This document shows, piece by piece, positions 15,306 through 21,823 of a stretch of 35,248 nucleotides of DNA. Origin of the DNA: Clostridiales bacterium (lineage in GTDB: Bacteria > Bacillota > Clostridia > Saccharofermentanales > Saccharofermentanaceae); assembly GCA_017527865.1 (NCBI GenBank), contig JAFXPN010000012.1, forward strand, positions 1 through 35,248, given 5' to 3'. Positions within the stretch are counted from its first letter, which is position 1, and every line of letters starts with the position of its first letter. A model generated the notes under the pieces. The model worked only from the letters and a program-made list of their open reading frames with translations, did no database searches and had not been told where the DNA came from. The position numbers and the translations under genes are program-made.

Positions 15306-16220
15306 TTATTCATCGGAAGGATCGGGGATCACTCCGAGCCACTGTTTCTTATAGTCGCGCGGTGACTGGCCGAAGAATTTCTTAAATGTCTCCGACATGT
15401 AGCTGACGCCGTTGAATCCGGTCATGTCGGCAATCTGCTTTAATGTGTAATTGCCTGACCTCAGATGTTCCGCGACCTTTCTGGCGCGCAGGTGCATAAG
15501 ATAATTGATGGGTGATTCCCCGACGTACTGATTGAACAGATTATTGCACTGAGACTTGCTGACATTTCCGGCGTTCGCGATATCCTCAAGTGTGATCGTC
15601 TCCTTATAGTTAACATTCATTAAGTGGAGCATGGATTTGAACGACATCATGCGCGGATCGTGGTTGGTATCTTCGGGACGCGGACCGTAGTCCTCTGTCT
15701 TCTTCATGATCAGATCCCACATCAGGAACAGTCTCTTTGTAATCTCGAATGCGTTGTGACGGTAGTTGGGAAGGTCGATCATGAGGTTATAAAAATCTTT
15801 GGTATGTGTATTGATATACCTGAACCTCATGAACGGCAGTTCAGGGTTATCGATGATAGGCCTTACCGCCTCCATCTCGACGGTTACAGACGACATCAGG
15901 ATGGAAGGGTGGACGACGAAGATGACGTATTTCGCAAGCTGCCCGTCGAGCGACATGCTGTAGTGTATCTGATTGGAGTTGACGATGATCGTGTCTCCTT
16001 CGCGCAGCACCAGCGTACGGCCGTTGACGGAATATGCCATCGAGCCTTCTTTGACGGTTACGATCTCAAGATCCTCGTGGTAATGGGGGACACGCTCCCA
16101 TGTGCAGTTGGGCTCTATCCAGCCGTCGTAGATATATGAGGGAAATGAAGGATTATCGTAGTTTACAATTTCTGAACCGTCGTCGCGCTTGATTATAAGC
16201 CCCATCTGTTCGACATTCAT
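15306..16220 (-). CDS. AraC-family regulator with cupin sensor domain
   Basis: 304 aa on the minus strand; AAGGAGGA lies 12 bases before its ATG (16220). Residues about 25-150 form an AraC-type cupin with HYHEDLEIVTVKEG and a buried motif LREGDTIIVNSNQIHYS. Residues about 200-300 hold two helix-turn-helix motifs: ITLEDIANAGNVSKSQCNNLF, then LKQIADMTGFNGVSYMSETFKKFFGQSP. Such proteins sense a sugar or similar small molecule and activate transcription. It is divergent from the ABC exporter genes; three ATAACTAT sites in the shared 153-bp region could be its binding sites. Confidence 0.92.
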   Translation of the reverse strand: MNVEQMGLIIKRDDGSEIVNYDNPSFPSYIYDGWIEPNCTWERVPHYHEDLEIVTVKEGSMAYSVNGRTLVLREGDTIIVNSNQIHYSMSLDGQLAKYVIFVVHPSILMSSVTVEMEAVRPIIDNPELPFMRFRYINTHTKDFYNLMIDLPNYRHNAFEITKRLFLMWDLIMKKTEDYGPRPEDTNHDPRMMSFKSMLHLMNVNYKETITLEDIANAGNVSKSQCNNLFNQYVGESPINYLMHLRARKVAEHLRSGNYTLKQIADMTGFNGVSYMSETFKKFFGQSPRDYKKQWLGVIPDPSDE

Positions 16221-16283
16221 AACTATCTTTGTCCTCCTTATGCAAAATCATAACTATCTTCTACCGGTGTGGAATATAGTTAT
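16219..16283. promoter_or_regulatory. Three ATAACTAT half-sites between AraC gene and ABC exporter
   Basis: ATAACTAT occurs at 16219-16226 and 16250-16257 (31 bp apart, close to three helical turns, in a longer direct repeat CATAACTATCTT) and inverted at 16276-16283. The first overlaps the AraC start codon; the second overlaps a TATGAT -10-like hexamer on the minus strand (16252-16247). This layout suits autoregulation by the AraC protein. Confidence 0.4.
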
Positions 16284-16373
16284 CAAAACAGGCGATAAAC
16301 ACACTATTTTCATAACAATAACTACAATATACTGGTTGCAGAACAGGAAAACAAGCATCAATGGGAGGTAATT

Positions 16374-17315
16374 ATGGAAGATCAGGCTTTGGTAATGAAA
16401 AATGTATGCAAAGACTTCAAGGTGCTAAACAGGCATGAAGGTCTGAAGGGAAGCATACAGGATCTTTTCTCTCGTGACTACAAGACTATAAGCGCAGTCA
16501 AGGATGTGTCCCTTGAAGTCGCAAGAGGTGAGATCATCGGTTACTTAGGACCCAACGGCGCCGGCAAGTCGACTACCATCAAGATGATGACGGGCGTGCT
16601 CGAGCCCACATCCGGCGAGATCCTCGTCAACGGCAAGGTGCCTTATAAGAACAGGACCGAGAACTGCGAGAATATCGGCGTCGTGTTCGGCCAGCGTTCC
16701 CAGCTCTGGTGGTCGCTGCCGCTCATCGAGTCGTTCAAGCTGCTTAGAGACCTGTACATGGTCCCCCAGGCGCAGTACGAGGAGATGATCGAACTGTACC
16801 GCTCGCTCGTTGATATCGAGCCGATCATCAACAAGCCCGTCCGCCAGATGTCGCTCGGTCAGAGGACGTTAAGTGATATCCTCGCTGCGTTCCTCCATAA
16901 CCCCACGATCGTCTTCCTCGATGAGCCTACGATCGGTCTGGACGTCTCGATGAAGGACAAGATCCGCGCTCTCATTAAGGGCCTTAATAAAGAGAAGAAC
17001 ACGACAGTCATCCTCACGACTCACGACATGGGCGACGTCGATGCGCTGTGCAGAAGGATCGTCATCATTGATAAGGGAATGAAGATCTACGACAACGACA
17101 TTGAGCACCTGAAGGGCTACTTCGGTTCCTACAGAACGCTGCACATGAAGCTTGCCGATGACACCTGGGAGCAGATGCTCATCGATGAGAAGACAACAGA
17201 CGTAATGCAGGTCATAACCGAGAAACAGAAGGTAACGAAGATAAAGGACATCCGTCTTGAGGAGATCTCCACCGAGGAGGTCATCAAGAAGATCTACGAA
17301 GGAGAAGCAGTATGA
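16374..17315 (+). CDS. ABC-2 exporter ATP-binding protein
   Basis: 313 aa, GGGAGG ten bases before ATG. Nucleotide-binding motifs are intact: GPNGAGKST (Walker A, residues 59-67), Q-loop VVFGQRSQLWW, signature MSLGQRTLSD (a variant of LSGGQ), Walker B IVFLDEPTIGLD and the H-loop TTHD. The LGQR signature and the QRSQLWW segment are typical of the ABC-2 group that works with paired DUF990-type permeases (daunorubicin/bacitracin-like exporters). It energises export through the two permeases downstream; its stop overlaps the next start (ATGA). Confidence 0.95.
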   Translation: MEDQALVMKNVCKDFKVLNRHEGLKGSIQDLFSRDYKTISAVKDVSLEVARGEIIGYLGPNGAGKSTTIKMMTGVLEPTSGEILVNGKVPYKNRTENCENIGVVFGQRSQLWWSLPLIESFKLLRDLYMVPQAQYEEMIELYRSLVDIEPIINKPVRQMSLGQRTLSDILAAFLHNPTIVFLDEPTIGLDVSMKDKIRALIKGLNKEKNTTVILTTHDMGDVDALCRRIVIIDKGMKIYDNDIEHLKGYFGSYRTLHMKLADDTWEQMLIDEKTTDVMQVITEKQKVTKIKDIRLEEISTEEVIKKIYEGEAV

Positions 17316-18121
17316 ATCCGCGAAAAGTATTTGCACTGACCCGCGCGGGCATAATGGAATCGCTGCATTATCGTCTCGGTACATTTGTTACGTTGTTTGC
17401 GAATCTTATATACCTTGTGCTCGTGTACTACCTTTGGAAGGCGATCTATGCATCTTCCGGTGTCGAGGTTGTCAACGGCATGACCTTTACGGACACGATG
17501 ATCTACCTGATCCTCGCGACGAGTCTGTTCAACTTCCTCGAGATGTTCGTTGTCTGGGACATGAGCCGTTCGATCCAGTCGGGCAAGATAATACTCGATC
17601 TGTTAAAGCCTTTGAAGTTCCGGACTTATACATTCTGGAGTTATTCCGGAAGCCACGTGGTCTCGTTCATCATGACGTTCATCCCGACATTCATCATCGT
17701 CATGATCGTCACCAAAGGCGCGATCCCGATCGGACTTAATCTCGTGTATTTTATTATCTCGACGGTGTTCGCTCTGATCGTGAACTTCAACATCGAGATG
17801 ATCGTCGCGACCATCTGTCTTTACACCGAGTCAACGTGGGGCATCAACATCGTGAAGGAGACGATTGTTCTGCTTTTGTCCGGCGCATCGATTCCGCTGG
17901 CTTTCTTCCCGGACAAGCTGCGTGCGGTGGTGGAGTATCTTCCTTTTCGCGCAGTGTATGATGTACCGCTCACGATACTTCTCGAAAAGAACGGGACTGA
18001 CACTTTGCAGGGGCTTCTCCCCGTGTTCGGATTCCAGATCCTGTGGATCGTCATCCTGACTGCCGCGGGCACGCTGTTCTGGAACTATTCGGTGAAGAAG
18101 ATCACCGTGAACGGAGGTTGA
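17312..18121 (+). CDS. ABC-2 family permease, first subunit
   Basis: 269 aa with six membrane segments, overlapping the ATPase gene by 4 bases. The start RKVFALTRAGIMESLHYRLG is the amphipathic entry helix of ABC-2 permeases of this type, followed by TM pairs and a conserved cytoplasmic MSRSIQSGKIILDLLKPL loop. The segment LLLSGASIPLAFFPDKLRAV toward the C-terminus matches the family's signature near TM5. With its neighbour it would form a heterodimeric channel. The substrate cannot be read from sequence; the family exports lipids, drugs or polysaccharides. Confidence 0.9.
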   Translation: MNPRKVFALTRAGIMESLHYRLGTFVTLFANLIYLVLVYYLWKAIYASSGVEVVNGMTFTDTMIYLILATSLFNFLEMFVVWDMSRSIQSGKIILDLLKPLKFRTYTFWSYSGSHVVSFIMTFIPTFIIVMIVTKGAIPIGLNLVYFIISTVFALIVNFNIEMIVATICLYTESTWGINIVKETIVLLLSGASIPLAFFPDKLRAVVEYLPFRAVYDVPLTILLEKNGTDTLQGLLPVFGFQILWIVILTAAGTLFWNYSVKKITVNGG

Positions 18122-18122
18122 T

Positions 18123-18932
18123 ATGGAAAAGAAAAAGAGAGGCTTGCGCTTCTACGCTGACATATACAGGAAGATCCTCGTCCAGGATCTGAAGACCAAG
18201 ATGAGCTACCGCGCGGATTTCATAATATCCACGATCGGCATGATCATGGTCAACCTGTCGGGCTTCATAACATTCCTGATCTTATTCAGAAACTTCCCCA
18301 CGATCAACGGCTGGGACTACTACCACATGCTGTTCCTGTACGGATTCTCGCTGGTCGCGCTGACTCCCGTGCAGTGCTTCTTTGACAATAACTGGAACCT
18401 GAGATTCCAGGTCACGAGCGGCGACTTTATCAAATACTGTTTCCGCCCCGTGAACGTGTTCTTCTACTTCATGTCTGAGGTGTTCGATGTGAAGGGATTG
18501 GGACAGCTCGCGTTCGGCATCGGCACTCTGATCTACGCGTGGATCCATATCGGGATCCCGGTGACCCCGCTCGTTATCGCCAAGCTCATCGTGTTCCTGA
18601 TCACGGCATCGCTGTTCATGATCGCGCTGATGAATGCGGCGGCGGCCACATGTTTCTGGATCCGCAACTCGGGATATGTGATGGTCATCATGTTCAGGTT
18701 CAAGGACTTCGCCAAGTATCCGTCGTCGATCTTCTCGGGGATCTTCAAGTTCCTGTTCACGTTCATCATACCGATCGCGTTCATCGCTTATTACCCGAGT
18801 CTGGTCATCCTCGATCCTTCGAACGTGCCCCTGCTGTCATGGCTGTCGCCACTGCTCGGTGTGCTGTTCTTCTGGTTAAGCTACACGTTCTGGATGTTAG
18901 GCGTAAGGAAGTACGACTTCACGGGTTCGTGA
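18123..18932 (+). CDS. ABC-2 family permease, second subunit
   Basis: 269 aa with six membrane segments, starting one base after its partner's stop. The features are those of DUF990-type (ABC2_membrane_6) permeases: an amphipathic start (DIYRKILVQDLKTKMSYRADF), the loop FQVTSGDFIKYCFRPVNVFF equivalent to the SGKI loop of the first permease, and YPSSIFSGIFKFLFTFIIPIAF, with the polar PSSIFSG motif. It completes a three-gene exporter that is divergent from the AraC regulator, which probably controls it. A strong terminator follows 32 bases later. Confidence 0.9.
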   Translation: MEKKKRGLRFYADIYRKILVQDLKTKMSYRADFIISTIGMIMVNLSGFITFLILFRNFPTINGWDYYHMLFLYGFSLVALTPVQCFFDNNWNLRFQVTSGDFIKYCFRPVNVFFYFMSEVFDVKGLGQLAFGIGTLIYAWIHIGIPVTPLVIAKLIVFLITASLFMIALMNAAAATCFWIRNSGYVMVIMFRFKDFAKYPSSIFSGIFKFLFTFIIPIAFIAYYPSLVILDPSNVPLLSWLSPLLGVLFFWLSYTFWMLGVRKYDFTGS

Positions 18933-18964
18933 CCGGGATAACCCAAGTTATTCGTAAAGAATTC

Positions 18965-18994
18965 AAAAAGACACCCGTCTGGGTGTCTTTTTGC
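18965..18994 (+). terminator. Bidirectional intrinsic terminator between ABC operon and tRNA-Ser
   Basis: AAAAAGACACCC (18965-18976) pairs with GGGTGTCTTTTT (18981-18992) around GTCT. A-run on the left and T-run on the right make it work on both strands, so it can end both the exporter operon and the convergent tRNA gene, whose CCA end is only 5 bases away. Confidence 0.9.
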
Positions 18995-18998
18995 ACTT

Positions 18999-19091
18999 TG
19001 GCGGAGAAGGAGGGATTCGAACCCTCGAAACCCTTTTGGGGTTTACGCGATTTCCAGTCGCGCGCCCTCGACCAGGCTAGGCGACTTCTCC
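18999..19091 (-). tRNA. tRNA-Ser (anticodon GGA)
   Basis: On the minus strand GGAGAAG (19091-19085) pairs with CTTCTCC (19009-19003) as acceptor stem, followed by discriminator G and an encoded CCA (19001-18999). The anticodon stem CGCGA/TCGCG encloses loop CTGGAAA, anticodon GGA, reading UCC and UCU. The long variable arm (AACCCC..GGGTTT) and the T-loop GGTTCGAATCC confirm a class II serine tRNA. Length 90 nt plus CCA. Confidence 0.96.
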
Positions 19092-19133
19092 GTTTGATAT
19101 AAAATGAAGCCCGTAAGCTTCAAACGCCTGATA

Positions 19134-19162
19134 ATTGTACTTGCTTTGTATTTCTTTGTCAA
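19134..19162 (-). promoter_or_regulatory. Promoter of tRNA-Ser
   Basis: On the minus strand a perfect TTGACA (19162-19157), 17 bp and TACAAT (19139-19134). Transcription starts near 19127, about 35 bases before the mature tRNA, and the leader has a small hairpin GAAGC/GCTTC. Confidence 0.88.
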
Positions 19163-19171
19163 TCAGCTTTG

Positions 19172-19180
19172 TGGTACAAT
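19172..19180 (+). promoter_or_regulatory. Extended -10 promoter of the lipoprotein-azlCD operon
   Basis: TGgTACAAT (19172-19180) faces away from, and lies only 10 bp from, the -35 of the tRNA-Ser promoter, so the two polymerases would compete for overlapping DNA. No consensus -35 at 17 bp. Confidence 0.5.
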
Positions 19181-19221
19181 CTCTCGCGTAAAATCAAAAG
19201 AACAGCAGGTATGGATCCTAT

Positions 19222-19773
19222 ATGAGAATAAAGAAGATAACAGCAGCGGCAACGGCCTTGATCATTCTCGCAGCAGGTGTCAGTTCGTGCAACTACGAAG
19301 AGACCACGCCCTATCAGCAGGTTTACGATTATACGGCGGTTACTGAGCTTATAAAGACATACGAGGATTCTTACCGCGAATTCGTTAAGAACGGGGAGGG
19401 ACAGGTAGCCGTTGTTACCGCGGAAGGCGAGACACCGCTCGGCGCCCCTTGTTCATCACGTTATACCAGGTCGTCAGACGGCGCTTTTGAATCGTGCTCC
19501 CTTGAGGTTACACGCGACATAGAACAGCACGATGAGTACTTTAACATCAGTGACGGACTGATGATGTTCGTCCGTTCTTATATTGATGAGGGCATACCCG
19601 TGATCGATAAGTACATATCGACCGGCACCGAAGTCTATTATGTCAACACTGAGACTTCGACCATGGATGAGGTCACGGATGTTACCGCGCTTGATATATT
19701 CGTTACTTTCGATCAGGTCCGCCGCGTATACGGTGAGGATACAGACACGGAGTCTGCCGATCTTTCAGCATGA
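19222..19773 (+). CDS. Predicted lipoprotein of unknown function upstream of azlCD
   Basis: 183 aa. The signal peptide is basic (MRIKKI), then hydrophobic (TAAATALIILAAG), ending in the lipobox VSSC with Cys24 as the lipidated residue. The mature part is acidic and of mixed alpha/beta pattern, without a motif that I know; SSRYTRSSDGAFESCSLEV and YYVNTETSTMDEV suggest beta strands. A similar lipoprotein layout (YDYTAVTELIKTYEDSY) is common in small clostridial surface proteins. Its stop overlaps the azlC start (ATGA), so it is co-translated with the transporter, which may mean a linked role, but none is known. Confidence 0.75.
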   Translation: MRIKKITAAATALIILAAGVSSCNYEETTPYQQVYDYTAVTELIKTYEDSYREFVKNGEGQVAVVTAEGETPLGAPCSSRYTRSSDGAFESCSLEVTRDIEQHDEYFNISDGLMMFVRSYIDEGIPVIDKYISTGTEVYYVNTETSTMDEVTDVTALDIFVTFDQVRRVYGEDTDTESADLSA

Positions 19774-20483
19774 ACTGGCGGCGTGGGCTTCATGACGGCC
19801 TGGCGATAGGGCTGGGTTATTTATCGGTTTCCTTCTCGTTCGGGATCATGGCTGTAAACAGCGGATTGTCCTGGTGGCAGGCCATTCTGATCTCACTTAC
19901 CAATCTTACCTCTGCGGGTCAGGTCGCGGGCGTCGGCATAATGTCTGCTTCGGGCGGCCTGATCGAGATGGCGGTAACGCAGTTCATCATCAATCTCCGT
20001 TATTCGCTCATGGGCATATCCCTGTCCCAGAAGACCGACGACTCCATGACGCTCCCCAAGAGGCTTATCGGTTCGTTCTTTATTACTGATGAGATATTCG
20101 GTGTCGCCTGCATGTCCGATAAGGTAACCTTCGGATATCTGACAGGCCTTGCAGTTCTTCCCGTTGCGGGATGGACAACGGGAACTGCTCTCGGCGCTGT
20201 CCTCGGGAATATCCTTCCTTCCATAGTCACAAACAGTCTTGCGATCGGAATCTACGGCATGTTTGCCGCGATCGTTCTTCCTGTGTGCAGGAGATCTAAG
20301 ATAATCGCGGTATCGTGCGGCATCTCCGTTATGCTCGCACTGATCTTCAGATATGTGCCGTTTCTTAATGAACATGTATCATCGGGTTTCGCGATAATCA
20401 TATGCGCAGTCGCCGCCGCGCTGGCAGGTGTGTTTATGACCCCGCCGGACACTGAACAGCAGGGAGGACAGGTCAATGGATAA
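19770..20483 (+). CDS. azlC: AzlC branched-chain amino acid exporter, large subunit
   Basis: 237 aa. It matches AzlC/YgaZ: start GLHDGLAIGLGYLSVSFSFGIMA, the conserved TNLTSAGQVAG, QFIINLRYSLMGISLS, and FFITDEIFGVAC. Seven or so membrane segments. With AzlD it exports branched-chain amino acids and gives resistance to the leucine analogue azaleucine. It overlaps the lipoprotein gene by 4 bases and azlD by 8 bases. Confidence 0.93.
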   Translation: MNWRRGLHDGLAIGLGYLSVSFSFGIMAVNSGLSWWQAILISLTNLTSAGQVAGVGIMSASGGLIEMAVTQFIINLRYSLMGISLSQKTDDSMTLPKRLIGSFFITDEIFGVACMSDKVTFGYLTGLAVLPVAGWTTGTALGAVLGNILPSIVTNSLAIGIYGMFAAIVLPVCRRSKIIAVSCGISVMLALIFRYVPFLNEHVSSGFAIIICAVAAALAGVFMTPPDTEQQGGQVNG

Positions 20484-20796
20484 CAGTATCTTTTTCCCGC
20501 TTCTTGCAGTGATGGCCGTTACCACTTATCTTGTGAGGGCAGTCCCGTTTGCTGCTTTTCGCCGCAAGATACAAAACAGAAAGGTCAAGGCTTTCTTCGA
20601 TTACATTCCGTATACTGTGCTGTCGGCGATGACATTCCCTGCGATGCTCTACTCGACGGATTCTGTGATATCGGCTGCGGCGGGCGCGGTCGTAGCGGTC
20701 ATTCTCGCATATAAGGGAAAGAGTCTTTTGACCGTTGCCGTGGGAACATGCGCTGCGGCTTTTGCAGTAAGCATGATCCTTACATTTATTGTCTGA
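20476..20796 (+). CDS. azlD: AzlD branched-chain amino acid exporter, small subunit
   Basis: 106 aa with four membrane segments, normal for AzlD/YgaH. Typical points are the start FFPLLAVMAVTTYLVRAVPF, FFDYIPYTVLSAMTFPAML and a short last helix. AGGGAGGACA precedes the ATG. It partners AzlC. No clear intrinsic terminator follows; the palindromic repeat array at 20810 may serve in its place. Confidence 0.93.
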   Translation: MDNSIFFPLLAVMAVTTYLVRAVPFAAFRRKIQNRKVKAFFDYIPYTVLSAMTFPAMLYSTDSVISAAAGAVVAVILAYKGKSLLTVAVGTCAAAFAVSMILTFIV

Positions 20797-20809
20797 TCAT
20801 TCCTTGCTG

Positions 20810-20935
20810 TGGACAAAAAGTGGTTAGGTAACTGCGTTTACCGGCCCGAAATTTGTCCATAGAGGACCTCCATGGACACTAAGTGGTTAGGTAACTGCAT
20901 TTACCGGCCCAGTTTTTGTCCATAGAAACCTCCAT
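20810..20935 (+). repeat. Two tandem 63-bp palindromic units
   Basis: Units start at 20810 and 20873 (period 63 bp) and are about 85% identical by eye. Each has outer arms TGGACA and TGTCCA, inner arms GGTAA and TTACC, a conserved block AAGTGGTTAGGTAACTGC and an ending CCATAGA..CCTCCAT. The layout (nested arms, loop differences, near-equal length) mirrors the 62-bp array at 10402 although the sequences differ, sharing only the short AAGTG. Confidence 0.85.
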
Positions 20936-20981
20936 CGAAGGGGAGACGCTTAGCGAAAAGAAAACTGTTTATATAGAAGAA

Positions 20982-21017
20982 CAAAAAGACCGGCCCCGAT
21001 GCGGAGCCGGCCTCTTG
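20982..21017 (-). terminator. Intrinsic terminator of the AIM24-family gene
   Basis: Read on the minus strand, AAGAGGCCGGC pairs with GCCGGTCTT around a GC-rich loop and is followed by TTTTTG. It lies 24 bases after the stop codon. Confidence 0.8.
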
Positions 21018-21041
21018 AAGATAACAGATCTGTAAGTAAAC

Positions 21042-21719
21042 TCAGTTGCCCTTTGTGGGAATATATCTGCTGATGATAGCAGCGGTAGACGAGATAGGCA
21101 TCGTCTGGAGCATTACGTGTCCGGGACCTGTGAGCGTGGTATTGAACAGACCTTCGCCGCCGAACAGAACGTTCTTGACGCCCTTAACCATCTGAACGTC
21201 GAAGTTGATGGTTGAATCCATCATGACTGTATGACCTGTGTCTACGATCATCTTTTCACCTGCCGCAAGATCGTATTCGATCGCGGATCCGTCAACTTCG
21301 AGGAATACGAGACCTGTTCCTGTGAACTTCTGCATGATGAAGCCTTCACCGCCGAAGAATCCGCCGCCCACCTTCTTCTGGATGCCTACGGAATACTCGA
21401 CATTGCCGACGTGGCAAAGGTATGCGCCCTTCTGAGCGAGGAATGTATTGCCGTTCAGCTCGACTGCCTTGATGGATCCAGGAAAACTTGATGCAAAAGC
21501 GATCTCACCGGGCTGCTCGGCCGTGTAAGTGTTGACCATTAAAGATTCGCCGGTGATCATTCTGCCGAACATCTTGCCGACGCCACCGCCTGTGGAGGTT
21601 TCCATCTTAATGCCGGATGTCATCCAGCTCATTGCGCCGGATTCGCACTGTAAGGATTCGCCTGCGTTAAGGCTGATGATAACTACGGGAAGATTACCGC
21701 CTTCGATTCTGTAATTCAT
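21042..21719 (-). CDS. AIM24 / TIGR00266-family protein
   Basis: 225 aa on the minus strand with AGGAGG nine bases upstream of its ATG. It begins MNYRIEGGNLPVVIISLNAGESLQCESGAMSW split across two strands, matching the TIGR00266 start (Y.I.G...P...V.L..GE.v..E.GAM). Glycine-rich GGGVGKMFGRMITGESLMVNTY and FFGGEGFIMQKFTGTGLVFLEVDG are family hallmarks, and the end LFGGEGLFNTTLTGPGHVMLQTM is the diagnostic C-terminal block. Members form trimeric beta-prism barrels; the bacterial role is not established. It is monocistronic, with an extended -10 (TGGTAAAAT at minus strand 21761-21753). Confidence 0.92.
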   Translation of the reverse strand: MNYRIEGGNLPVVIISLNAGESLQCESGAMSWMTSGIKMETSTGGGVGKMFGRMITGESLMVNTYTAEQPGEIAFASSFPGSIKAVELNGNTFLAQKGAYLCHVGNVEYSVGIQKKVGGGFFGGEGFIMQKFTGTGLVFLEVDGSAIEYDLAAGEKMIVDTGHTVMMDSTINFDVQMVKGVKNVLFGGEGLFNTTLTGPGHVMLQTMPISSTAAIISRYIPTKGN

Positions 21720-21808
21720 ATATGAAACCTCCTAGAAGATAAAGAATAATTTATTTTACCACAATTATTTGTGCGATATGAATTTTTTATTTATAAATTC
21801 TGACATCG

Positions 21809-21817
21809 TGTTAAAAT
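21809..21817 (+). promoter_or_regulatory. Extended -10 promoter of the sensor-cyclase operon; possible leaderless start
   Basis: TGtTAAAAT (TG at 21809, hexamer 21812-21817) is only 6 bases before the ATG at 21824. Transcription starting the usual 7 bases after the hexamer would begin at the A of the start codon. No Shine-Dalgarno sequence precedes this ATG, so a leaderless mRNA is likely unless a further promoter lies upstream. Confidence 0.5.
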
Positions 21818-21823
21818 CTGAAT

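Noticed and set aside
18539..19102. Plus-strand frame running through the ABC permease end and the tRNA
   Set aside because: It is an out-of-frame shadow of the permease and crosses a terminator and a tRNA-Ser gene on the other strand.
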